Shown here piece by piece: positions 1 to 7,022 of a stretch of DNA of 64,000 nucleotides; the stretch's first letter is position 1, and every line of letters begins with the position of its first letter. The notes beneath the pieces were generated by a model that was given only the letters and a program-made list of their open reading frames with translations, made no database searches and was not told the DNA's origin. A program made the position numbers and the translations under genes. This DNA is from Tistlia consotensis USBA 355 (GTDB lineage: Bacteria > Pseudomonadota > Alphaproteobacteria > Kiloniellales > DSM-21159), in NCBI RefSeq assembly GCF_900177295.1, contig NZ_FWZX01000004.1, positions 62,001 through 126,000 of the forward strand, in the 5' to 3' direction.

Positions 1-2
1 TC

Positions 3-914
3 GAGCACACGGAGTACCAGGCGGGCATCCCGGACATCTCGGCGGACAGCTACCTCAGTGCCCGCGGTGCGCCGCTCGGCTACAGCGCCTTCACCTACGA
101 CTGGGACCACGTGGTCGAGGCCGCGCGCAAGGCGGATGTGCTGTTCCTCGGCAACTCCCGGGCGGTCTACGGCTTCCGGCCCCAGTACTTCCAGCCCTGG
201 CTCGACAGGATCGGCCTGCGCGGCTTCAACATGTCGTTCTTCGGCGGCGGCGGCTTCATGCCGCTCTACGTGATCCGCAAGTACGACCTGCATCCGAAGA
301 TGGTCGTCGTCAACGACGACGGCTTCCTGCTGCTGGAAGGCACCCGCTGGGGTGAAGCAGCCCGCCGGGCCGGCGCCTGGGGCGACTTCAAGCACTACTA
401 CGGCGAGACGGCCCTCTGGCTCGTGCAGAAACGCCTGCACCAGATCGTGCCGCCGCTGCGGGCCTTCACCGGCCGGCGCTCCCTGGTGATCTACACCTCG
501 ATCAAGGACGGCGAACCGATCTTCGCCTTCGGCGAGGACGAGGGCAAGCCGATGCGAGAGCTGCCCGCCGCAGAGCCGCCGCCCGCCGTGAAGACGATCG
601 TCGACAGGGCCGTTCCGCCCTCCCGTCTGGGGTCGAAGGAGTTCTTCGACGAGATGGACCGGCGGGGCATCCTGGTCGTCCTCACCGCCATCCAGGACAA
701 CGGAGAGTTCATCGGCTACTACCTGGCCAAGCGGATGAACGAGGAGAACAAAAGGATCTACGTCCACGCGATGCTGCCCAACCTGATGGGACAGGCGGGC
801 AGCCACATGGACGCCAGGAGCTCGCAACGCCTGATGAACGACCTGATGCCCAAGATCCTGGCTCTGCCGCAGGTCCAGGCCCTTGCCCGCAAGCCCGGGG
901 AGGCCCGGCCGTGA
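3..914 (+). CDS. SGNH-hydrolase-like protein, array copy A (5' end outside window)
   Basis: The reading frame is open from base 3; the start and the N-terminal membrane anchor lie upstream of the window. The protein is closely similar to the products at 3106-4194, 4256-5320 and, more distantly, 5607-6578. All carry a block-I-like LFLGNSR motif whose Ser would be the nucleophile, a GFNM block with a conserved Asn, and a C-terminal GSHMD motif whose His would complete a Ser-His pair. The usual Asp three residues before that His is absent. Proteins of this kind partner MBOAT acyltransferases (AlgJ/AlgX, DltD, PatB types). The stop codon overlaps the next start (GTGA), so translation is probably coupled to the small gene at 911. 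Assignment to the SGNH superfamily is by motif; the substrate is unknown. Confidence 0.75.
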   Translation, partial: EHTEYQAGIPDISADSYLSARGAPLGYSAFTYDWDHVVEAARKADVLFLGNSRAVYGFRPQYFQPWLDRIGLRGFNMSFFGGGGFMPLYVIRKYDLHPKMVVVNDDGFLLLEGTRWGEAARRAGAWGDFKHYYGETALWLVQKRLHQIVPPLRAFTGRRSLVIYTSIKDGEPIFAFGEDEGKPMRELPAAEPPPAVKTIVDRAVPPSRLGSKEFFDEMDRRGILVVLTAIQDNGEFIGYYLAKRMNEENKRIYVHAMLPNLMGQAGSHMDARSSQRLMNDLMPKILALPQVQALARKPGEARP

Positions 915-1348
915 TCCGCCTGTCGATCCTGCTCGTCGCCATCGGCGTCGCCGCGCTGGTCGTCGCCCAGATCGAGAGCCGCCCGCCGCCGCCGAGGTTC
1001 CAGGTCGCGGACCTGGTCGGCTCGTGGACGATGGGCGGCGCCGACAAGTGCGGCAGCGGCGAGGCGCCGACCCTGGAGGTCGCCGCGGACGGCCGCGCCA
1101 AGGTGACGACCGAGGCCTACAAGGCCGCCGGCCGTCTGCTGGGGACCGAGGGCATGTGGCGGAGCCCGTTCCGCGACCGGACCTTCACCCAGGTGCCGCT
1201 GCTCGACGAGCAGGGCACCCGCTGGGTGTTCATCTTCGGCTCCGACAGCGATCTGCGCGTCCTGGAGGGCGTCTTCGACTACTGGCAGGCTTCGGATGGT
1301 CGCTTCATGGTCCTGCCCCGCCTGCCCCCCCTCTACCGCTGCAGTTGA
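911..1348 (+). CDS. Small membrane-anchored two-cysteine envelope protein, copy 1
   Basis: This 145-residue protein of unrecognised family begins with GTG inside a GTGA overlap with the upstream SGNH gene. Residues 1-20 form one hydrophobic segment (uncleaved anchor or signal), followed by a Pro-rich linker and a domain that opens with DLVGSW and a GGADKCG loop and ends in LPRLPP-YRC. The two Cys, one early and one near the C terminus, are conserved in the paralogue at 6575-7012 and could form a disulfide in the periplasm. The DLVGSW opening recalls small lipocalin-like beta-barrel domains, but I do not recognise the family. Its fixed position directly after an SGNH gene at both ends of the array suggests that the pair is a functional unit. 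Confidence 0.75.
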   Translation: MIRLSILLVAIGVAALVVAQIESRPPPPRFQVADLVGSWTMGGADKCGSGEAPTLEVAADGRAKVTTEAYKAAGRLLGTEGMWRSPFRDRTFTQVPLLDEQGTRWVFIFGSDSDLRVLEGVFDYWQASDGRFMVLPRLPPLYRCS

Positions 1349-1700
1349 CGATCCGGACGCGCCTGGAGAGCGGCGTCGCGGCATTGCCGCCGCGTCCGCC
1401 TCGTTTCAGTCTTGTGAAACCGGCAGCAACCGGCGCCGAATCGGTACGACCCTTGTTTGCCTTGGCCGGACGCCGATGCTATCCCTTCGGGCACGAGTCA
1501 TCCCCTCTCGAATCGCTCACCGCTCTGTCGGCCGGACCAAGGATTTCCCCCTCGAGAAACCGCTGTCTCAAGGGTCGATCGATCCGGAAAACGGCCTGTC
1601 GCCCCGTGTCGCCGCTCGAGCCGCAGGTGCTCCCAGGCAAAGAACGATCAGGAAAGCGAATGCTGCACTGCTGCGCCATGCCTAACCGGAAGGTCGCTCC
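1349..1700 (+). other. 352-base non-coding gap upstream of the MBOAT gene
   Basis: No reading frame here resembles a protein or matches the neighbouring paralogues; frames that cross the gap are shadows of the MBOAT gene. It holds a short hairpin at 1403-1420 (GTTTCA/TGAAAC) and the Shine-Dalgarno stretch CCGGAAGG just before 1701. Base composition is less GC-rich than in the flanking genes. It is the likely promoter region for the 1701-7012 transcription unit, but I could not pick out a convincing -35/-10 pair. Confidence 0.5.
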
Positions 1701-3140
1701 GTGAACTTCGCCTCGCTCGAGTTCGGCGTCTTCTTTCTCGTCGTCCTGGTCATCCGGCTTTTCTACAGGCAGTCGGGATCGCGCGTCTTCGTGTCGATCC
1801 TGGTCCTGCTCAGCCTCGTCTTCTACGGCTGGGAGGAACCGTCCTACGTCTTCCTGATCCTGCTGAGCACGGTCATCGACTTCTTCGCCGCGCTGGCGAT
1901 CGAGAAATACCGCAGCTCCCCCAGGACCCGCCGCGCGATCGTCACGATCTCCTGCGTCGCCAACCTGGGCCTGCTGGGCTTCTTCAAATACACAGGCTTC
2001 TTCGTCCAGAACCTCTCGACGGTCCTGCCGCTCGAGCCGGGGATCGCGACGGCGCTGCGCGGCATCGTCCTGCCGATCGGCATCTCCTTCTACACCTTCC
2101 AGTCGATGTCCTACACGATCGACGTCTATCGGGGAGAAAAGCCGACCCGCAGCTTCCTCGACTTCATCTTCTATATTTCCTTCTTCCCGCAGCTGGTCGC
2201 CGGGCCGATCGTCCGGGCCCACAACTTCCTCTACCAGATCCACCGCGTCCGCAGCATCCGCCTGGTCGTCTGGCTCGAAGGCTTCCGGCTGATGATCCTC
2301 GGCTTCTTCCTGAAGCTGGTGGTCGCCGACAACATCGGCTACGCGCTCTCGGGCATCAATCTCCAGAGCGTCGGCATCTGGGACTACGCCGTGCAGCCCG
2401 ACGGCCCCAGCACGCTCGCCTGGTACGCGATCATCCTGTTCCCCGCCCAGATCTTCTGCGACTTCGCCGGCTACACCAACATCGCGCGCGGCCTCGCCTA
2501 CCTGCTCGGCTTCCGGCTGCCGATCAACTTCAACGCCCCCTACCTCGCCGGCAGCTTCAGCGAGTTCTGGCACCGCTGGCACATCACGCTGTCGACCTGG
2601 CTGCGCGACTATCTCTATATCCCGCTCGGCGGCAACCGCATCTCCAAGGGCCGGACCCTGGTCAACGTGATGGCCGTGATGCTGCTGGGCGGCCTGTGGC
2701 ACGGCGCCGGCTGGACCTTCATCGTCTGGGGCGCCATCCACGGCACCGGCCTGGTCGTCGAACGCGCCGCCGGCATCGCGCGGGTCACCGAGCGATGGCT
2801 CGCGGCCCGGCTCGGCTGGTTCCTGGTCGTCCAGGCCGTCGTGCTCTTCGCCTGGATCTTCTTCCGCTCGTCCAGGTTCGCCGAGGCCGGCGTGCTGATC
2901 ACCAACGCCGCGCGGCTCGACTTCCCGCATATCGAGATCGCCGACTATCCCAACCTGCAGGCCGCCCTGATCGTCATCTGGGCGGTGCCCCTGCTGCATC
3001 TCCGTGCCCTGCTCAGGGAGGCCGGCGGCCGCCCCTTCCGGGAGACCCGCATCGAACAGGCCATCGTCTCGGGCTTCCTGCTGATCGCCACCCTGAGCTT
3101 CTACGGTGAAGGCGGTGAGTTCATCTATTTCCAGTTCTAG
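1701..3140 (+). CDS. MBOAT family membrane-bound O-acyltransferase (AlgI/PatA/DltB-like)
   Basis: This 479-residue polytopic inner-membrane protein is the expected length for AlgI-type enzymes. It has about ten hydrophobic segments, the motif EFWHRWHITLSTWLRDYL with His291, and GGLWHGAGW with His334; the pair matches the conserved and catalytic His residues of the MBOAT family. The PLGGN and KYTGFF motifs are also typical. By analogy the protein passes acetyl groups from a cytoplasmic donor through the membrane to an extracytoplasmic SGNH partner that esterifies a polymer. GTG at 1701 is chosen because CCGGAAGG precedes it and the hydrophobic N terminus starts there. The 3' end overlaps the next SGNH gene by 35 bases, pointing to one operon. 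The acceptor polymer cannot be read from the sequence. Confidence 0.92.
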   Translation: MNFASLEFGVFFLVVLVIRLFYRQSGSRVFVSILVLLSLVFYGWEEPSYVFLILLSTVIDFFAALAIEKYRSSPRTRRAIVTISCVANLGLLGFFKYTGFFVQNLSTVLPLEPGIATALRGIVLPIGISFYTFQSMSYTIDVYRGEKPTRSFLDFIFYISFFPQLVAGPIVRAHNFLYQIHRVRSIRLVVWLEGFRLMILGFFLKLVVADNIGYALSGINLQSVGIWDYAVQPDGPSTLAWYAIILFPAQIFCDFAGYTNIARGLAYLLGFRLPINFNAPYLAGSFSEFWHRWHITLSTWLRDYLYIPLGGNRISKGRTLVNVMAVMLLGGLWHGAGWTFIVWGAIHGTGLVVERAAGIARVTERWLAARLGWFLVVQAVVLFAWIFFRSSRFAEAGVLITNAARLDFPHIEIADYPNLQAALIVIWAVPLLHLRALLREAGGRPFRETRIEQAIVSGFLLIATLSFYGEGGEFIYFQF

Positions 3141-4194
3141 GACCAGAAGGACATCGTTCGATCAGCTCCTGTCGCCCCGCTCGCGCAAGGGTCTCCTGCA
3201 TCTCTCGGCCTTCGCCTGCGCGGCCATGACGGTCCTGGCAACGGCGCGCTGGTACGACCGCACCCATCCCCTGCTGCGCCTGGAACGCACGGAGTACCAG
3301 GCGGGGCTCCCCGACCCTTCCGCCGACACCTACCTCGACTCGCGCGGCACCTCGCTGGCCTACAACGCCTTCACCCACGACTGGAACCACGTCGTCGACG
3401 CAGCGCGCAAGGCGGACGTGCTGTTCCTCGGCAACTCCCGGGCCGTCTACGGCTTCCGCCCGCAGTATTTCCAGCCCTGGCTCGACAGGATCGGTCTGCG
3501 CGGCTTCAACATGGCCTTCTTCGGCGGCACCGGCCAGCTGCCGCTCTGGCTGATCCGCCACTACGACCTGCATCCCAAGATGGTCGTCATCAACGACGAC
3601 CGCTTCCTCCTGCTCGGCAAGACCGAGTGGGAACAGGCACTCGACAAGGAGAGCACCTGGGGCGCTTTCAAGGACTACTACGGCAGCGCGGCGGCATGGC
3701 TGGTCCAGAAGCGCCTGCACCGGATCGTGCCGCCCCTCAGAGCCTACACCGGCCGGCGCAGGCTCGTGGTGTACCGCTCGATCGGGACTGGCGCGCCGAT
3801 CTTCGTCTTCGGCGAATCGGAGGGCAAGCCGATGACCAGGCTGCCGTCCGCGCAGGCGGACCAAGCCGTGAAGGCCTGGATCGACCAGGCCCTGGCCCGA
3901 GGGCGCCGCACGTCGGCTGAGTTCCTGCGGGAGATGGACCGGCGGGGCATCCTGGTCGTTCTCACCGTCATCCAGGACAACGGCGACTTCGCCGGCTACT
4001 ACATGTCCCGGCGGCTGAACGAGAGGAACGGGCGGATCTACGTCCACGCGATGCTGCCGAACCTGATGGGCCAGGCCGGCAGCCACATGGACGCCGAGAG
4101 CTCGAAGCGCCTGATGGAAGACCTGATGCCCAAGATCCTGGCCCTGCCCCGGGTCCAGGCCCTGGCCGGGAAGCAGCAGGAGACGCGGCCATGA
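3106..4194 (+). CDS. SGNH-hydrolase-like O-acetyltransferase partner, array copy B
   Basis: This 362-residue type II membrane protein has a basic N terminus, one hydrophobic segment at about residues 28-47 and a large periplasmic domain. Likely active-site residues are Ser111 in LFLGNSR and His327 in GSHMDAESSKRL; the canonical DxxH Asp is missing. The start is ambiguous: GTG 3106 or GTG 3115, both inside the MBOAT gene, and no later start retains the anchor. The stop overlaps the ATG of a 22-codon relic ORF (ATGA, 4191-4194). Directly following an MBOAT gene supports a role in polymer O-acetylation. An uncatalytic structural role is possible because the triad is incomplete. Confidence 0.8.
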   Translation: MKAVSSSISSSRTRRTSFDQLLSPRSRKGLLHLSAFACAAMTVLATARWYDRTHPLLRLERTEYQAGLPDPSADTYLDSRGTSLAYNAFTHDWNHVVDAARKADVLFLGNSRAVYGFRPQYFQPWLDRIGLRGFNMAFFGGTGQLPLWLIRHYDLHPKMVVINDDRFLLLGKTEWEQALDKESTWGAFKDYYGSAAAWLVQKRLHRIVPPLRAYTGRRRLVVYRSIGTGAPIFVFGESEGKPMTRLPSAQADQAVKAWIDQALARGRRTSAEFLREMDRRGILVVLTVIQDNGDFAGYYMSRRLNERNGRIYVHAMLPNLMGQAGSHMDAESSKRLMEDLMPKILALPRVQALAGKQQETRP

Positions 4195-4259
4195 CCCGCC
4201 TCTCCCGGCCGTTCCTGGCCAGCGCCGCCGCCGCCGGCCTCGTCCGGCGAAGGCCATGA
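4191..4259 (+). pseudogene. 22-codon relic of the small two-cysteine gene
   Basis: The ORF starts with the ATGA overlap at the end of SGNH copy B and ends with TGA inside the ATGA start of copy C. Its product begins MTRLSRPFLASAAAAGLV, which resembles the N terminus of the intact small proteins (MIRLSILLVAIGVAALVV), and then stops. It sits exactly where an intact small gene follows copies A and D. I read it as the truncated remainder of a duplicated SGNH-small module whose overlapping stop/start signals have been kept, so ribosomes could still pass from copy B to copy C. Confidence 0.55.
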
Positions 4260-5320
4260 GCGCGGCCCCGTCCAGCCCGAGCGTCGGCGGCCCGCTGTCG
4301 AAGCGCACGCGCGGAGCCATCCTTCACCTGTCGATCTTCGCCTGCTCGGTCATGCTCGTCCTGGCCGCGGCGCGCTGGTACGACCGCTCCGACCGCCTGC
4401 TCCGGCTGGAGCGCACGGAGTACCAGGCGGGTATCCCCGATATCTCGGCCGGCACCTATCTGGGCTCGCGCGGCACCTCGCTCGCCTACAACGCCTTCGC
4501 CTACGACTGGGATCACGTCGTCGACGCGGCGCGCAAGGCGGACGTGCTGTTCCTCGGCAACTCCCGGGCCGTCTACGGTTTCCGGCCGCAGTACTTCCAG
4601 CCCTGGCTCGACAAGATCGGCCTGCGCGGCTTCAACATGGCCTTCTTCGGCGGCGGCGGCTTCGCGCCGCTCTACGTGATCCGCAAGTTCGACCTGCATC
4701 CTAAGATGGTCGTCATCAACGACGACGGCTTCTTCCTGCTCAGGGACACCGCCTGGGGCAAGGCCGCGCGGACGGAAGGTCCCTGGCGCGCCTTCAAGGA
4801 CTACTACAGCAAGACGGCCCGATGGCTGGTCCAGAAGCGCCTGCACCAGATCGTGCCGCCCCTCAGGGCCTTCACCGGCCGGCGTTCCCTGGTCGTCTAC
4901 CGCTCGATCCGGGACGGTGCGCCGATCTTCGCCTTCGGCGAGTCCGAGGGCAAGCCGATGACGCGCCTGCCGCCCGACGAGCCGAGCCGAGCGATGCGGG
5001 AGCTCGTCGACCAGAGCCTGCCCATCGTCCGCGCCGGCTCGAAGAAGTTTCTCGAGGAGATGGACCGGCGGGGCATCCTGGTGGTGCTCACGGCCATCCA
5101 GGACAACGGGGAGTTCGCCGGCTACTACCTGGCCAAGGCTCTGAACGAGGAGAACAGGCGGATCTACGTCCATGCCATGCTGCCGAACCTGATGGGACAG
5201 GCCGGAAGCCACATGGACGCCTGGAGCTCCAAGCGCCTGATGGACGACCTGATGCCCAAGATCCTGGCGCTGCCACAGGTCCAGGCCCTGGCCCGCAAGC
5301 CCGCGGGAACGCGGCCATGA
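4256..5320 (+). CDS. SGNH-hydrolase-like O-acetyltransferase partner, array copy C
   Basis: This 354-residue paralogue of copies A and B has a basic N terminus, a hydrophobic segment at about residues 20-40 and a periplasmic domain. Ser103 lies in LFLGNSR and His319 in GSHMDAWSSKRL. It is almost colinear with copy A in the central block around the nucleophile and in the C-terminal block, and diverges in the loop after VVINDD. ATG 4256 overlaps the stop of the preceding relic ORF (ATGA). Its own stop overlaps ATG 5317 of the next relic. The chain of 4-base overlaps indicates translational coupling along the array. Confidence 0.8.
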   Translation: MSAAPSSPSVGGPLSKRTRGAILHLSIFACSVMLVLAAARWYDRSDRLLRLERTEYQAGIPDISAGTYLGSRGTSLAYNAFAYDWDHVVDAARKADVLFLGNSRAVYGFRPQYFQPWLDKIGLRGFNMAFFGGGGFAPLYVIRKFDLHPKMVVINDDGFFLLRDTAWGKAARTEGPWRAFKDYYSKTARWLVQKRLHQIVPPLRAFTGRRSLVVYRSIRDGAPIFAFGESEGKPMTRLPPDEPSRAMRELVDQSLPIVRAGSKKFLEEMDRRGILVVLTAIQDNGEFAGYYLAKALNEENRRIYVHAMLPNLMGQAGSHMDAWSSKRLMDDLMPKILALPQVQALARKPAGTRP

Positions 5321-5490
5321 CCGGCCTGTCGCCCCGGCCGGCCGGACCGGTGCGATCCGGCATCCGCCGCCCCGGGCGGTCGGCCGGCCCCGCGGGCGGC
5401 CGACGGAGGCTGCTTGCCGGGGAAGGCCCGCGTCGGGCTGGTGATCGCTTCCGGAACCCCGGTCCTGGCGGCAGGGAGCCTCTGCGGTGA
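5317..5490 (+). pseudogene. 57-codon relic ORF at the position of the small two-cysteine gene
   Basis: The ORF opens in an ATGA overlap with the stop of SGNH copy C and closes in a GTGA overlap with a GTG at 5487 that would start copy D. Only the first five codons (MTGLS) resemble the intact small proteins (MIRLS); the rest is Arg/Gly/Pro-rich and looks non-functional. Position and overlaps match those of the intact small genes and of the relic at 4191. It may persist only as a coupling spacer between copies C and D. Confidence 0.45.
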
Positions 5491-5606
5491 GAACGGCGAG
5501 CGCGGCGATCTGCGGTTCCCCGGCCTAGCGGAGGCGGCCCGGCGGCCCGCTGCCGAGGCGCGCGCGCAGGGCCCTCCTTCACCTCTCGATCTTCGCCTGG
5601 ACGGCG

Positions 5607-6578
5607 ATGACGATGCTCGCCGCGGAGCGCTGGTACGACCGCTCCTATCCGCTGATGCGCCTCGAGTACTCGCCGTACCAAGCCGGCATCCCCGACCTCA
5701 CGGAGGACGACTACCTCGACTTCCGCGGCACGGTGCTGGGCTACGAGGCTTTCACCTACGACTGGGACAACGTCGTCGACGCGGCGCGCAAGGCGGATGT
5801 CCTGTTCCTGGGCAATTCCCTGATGGTCTACAGCTTCCGGCCGCAATACTTCCAGCCCTGGCTGGACAAGCTCGGCCTGCGCGGCTTCAGCATGGCGTTC
5901 ATCGGCAGCGGCGGGTACATGCCGCTCTGGGTGATCCGACGGTACGATCTGCACCCGAAGATGGTCGTCATCAGCGACGAGCGCTTCCTCGAACTCAACC
6001 GGACGCTCTTCGAAGAGAAGGCGCGCGGCGAAGGTGCCTGGAATGCCTTCAAGCACTACTACGGCGTGACGATCAAATGGCTGGTGCAGAAGCATCTGCA
6101 CCAGCTGGTGCCGCCTTTGCGGGACTTCACCGACCCGGCCCCCTTCGAGGTCATCTACCGATCTCGGCGCGACGGCGCGCCGATCTTCGCCTATGCCCTT
6201 ACCGAGGGCAAAACACTGACGCGGCTGCCCGGCCCCCAGCCGAGCGAAGCGGTGAAGAAGTGGATCGACCAGGTCTTGCCGCAGGACCGCATCACCTCTG
6301 CCGAGTTTCTCAGGGAGATGGACAAGCGGGGCATCCTGGTGGTGCTCACCGTGCTTCAGGACAATGCCAGCTTCGCCGGCTACTTTCTGTCCAAGCGGCT
6401 GAACGAGGAGAACCGGCGGATCTTCGTCGAGGCGATGCGGCCGGATCTGACCAGCCAAGTCGGACCCCACATCGATGCGCAGAGCTCGAAGCGCCTGATG
6501 GACGACGTGATGCCGAGGATCCTGGCGCTGCCGCAGGTCCAGGCCCTGGCCCGGAAGCCAGCGAGGAGCAAGCCATGA
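5607..6578 (+). CDS. SGNH-hydrolase-like protein, array copy D; 5' part interrupted by an in-frame amber codon
   Basis: From ATG 5607 the frame encodes 323 residues of the SGNH-like family with Ser71 (FLGNSL) and His288 (GPHIDAQSSKRL). Similarity to copies B and C continues upstream in the same frame: codons 5529-5606 read through PGGPLPRRARRALLHLSIFAW, which aligns with the anchor region of copy C. A GTG at 5487 with a good ribosome-binding site (AGGGAG, 5472-5477) would start this longer form, but TAG at 5526-5528 interrupts it. Initiation at 5607 would delete most of the membrane anchor; CTG 5550 would keep it. This copy is also the most diverged. It could be a decaying gene, a gene with a non-standard start, or carry a sequencing error at 5526. 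The stop overlaps the next gene (ATGA). Confidence 0.65.
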   Translation: MTMLAAERWYDRSYPLMRLEYSPYQAGIPDLTEDDYLDFRGTVLGYEAFTYDWDNVVDAARKADVLFLGNSLMVYSFRPQYFQPWLDKLGLRGFSMAFIGSGGYMPLWVIRRYDLHPKMVVISDERFLELNRTLFEEKARGEGAWNAFKHYYGVTIKWLVQKHLHQLVPPLRDFTDPAPFEVIYRSRRDGAPIFAYALTEGKTLTRLPGPQPSEAVKKWIDQVLPQDRITSAEFLREMDKRGILVVLTVLQDNASFAGYFLSKRLNEENRRIFVEAMRPDLTSQVGPHIDAQSSKRLMDDVMPRILALPQVQALARKPARSKP

Positions 6579-7012
6579 TCCGCCTGTCCCTGCTGCTCGT
6601 CGCCCTCGGCGTCGCCGCGCTGGTCGTCGCCCAGATCGCGAGCCGGCCGCCGCCGCCGGCCTTCCAGGCTGCGGACCTGGTCGGCTCGTGGGTGCTGGGC
6701 GGCGCCGACAAGTGCGGCGCCGGCGAGACGCCGACCTTGACGGTCGGCGCTGACGGCCGCGCCACCATCCAGACCCAGGCCTACAGCGCCTCCGGCCATC
6801 TGCTCGCCACCACGGGCGTGCGCGTCCAGCTGTTCCACAGCCGCGTCTTCACCTCCCTGCCGTTGCTCGACGACCAGGGCACCCGCTGGACCTTCGTCGT
6901 CGGCACCAACGACACGCTCAGCGTGCTCGAGGGCGCGTTCGACTACAGCCAGAAGGCGACCGGCGAGTTTATGGTGCTGCCGCGCCTGCCCCCGATCTAC
7001 CGCTGCGGCTGA
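6575..7012 (+). CDS. Small membrane-anchored two-cysteine envelope protein, copy 2
   Basis: This 145-residue protein is a paralogue of the product of 911-1348, colinear with it over its full length without obvious gaps. It has an N-terminal hydrophobic segment, a Pro-rich linker, DLVGSW, GGADKCG, the shared PLLDxQGTRW stretch and a C-terminal YRCG. ATG 6575 lies in an ATGA overlap with the stop of SGNH copy D. It closes the array; the convergent ptrB gene ends 10 bases further on. No catalytic motif is visible. A role as a periplasmic accessory to the SGNH/MBOAT proteins is inferred from its position only. Confidence 0.75.
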   Translation: MIRLSLLLVALGVAALVVAQIASRPPPPAFQAADLVGSWVLGGADKCGAGETPTLTVGADGRATIQTQAYSASGHLLATTGVRVQLFHSRVFTSLPLLDDQGTRWTFVVGTNDTLSVLEGAFDYSQKATGEFMVLPRLPPIYRCG

Positions 7013-7022
7013 ACGGTCGGCG

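Noticed and set aside
1349-1700. Possible small gene before the MBOAT gene
   Set aside because: Frames here have no similarity to the array proteins and no ribosome-binding site other than the one for 1701.
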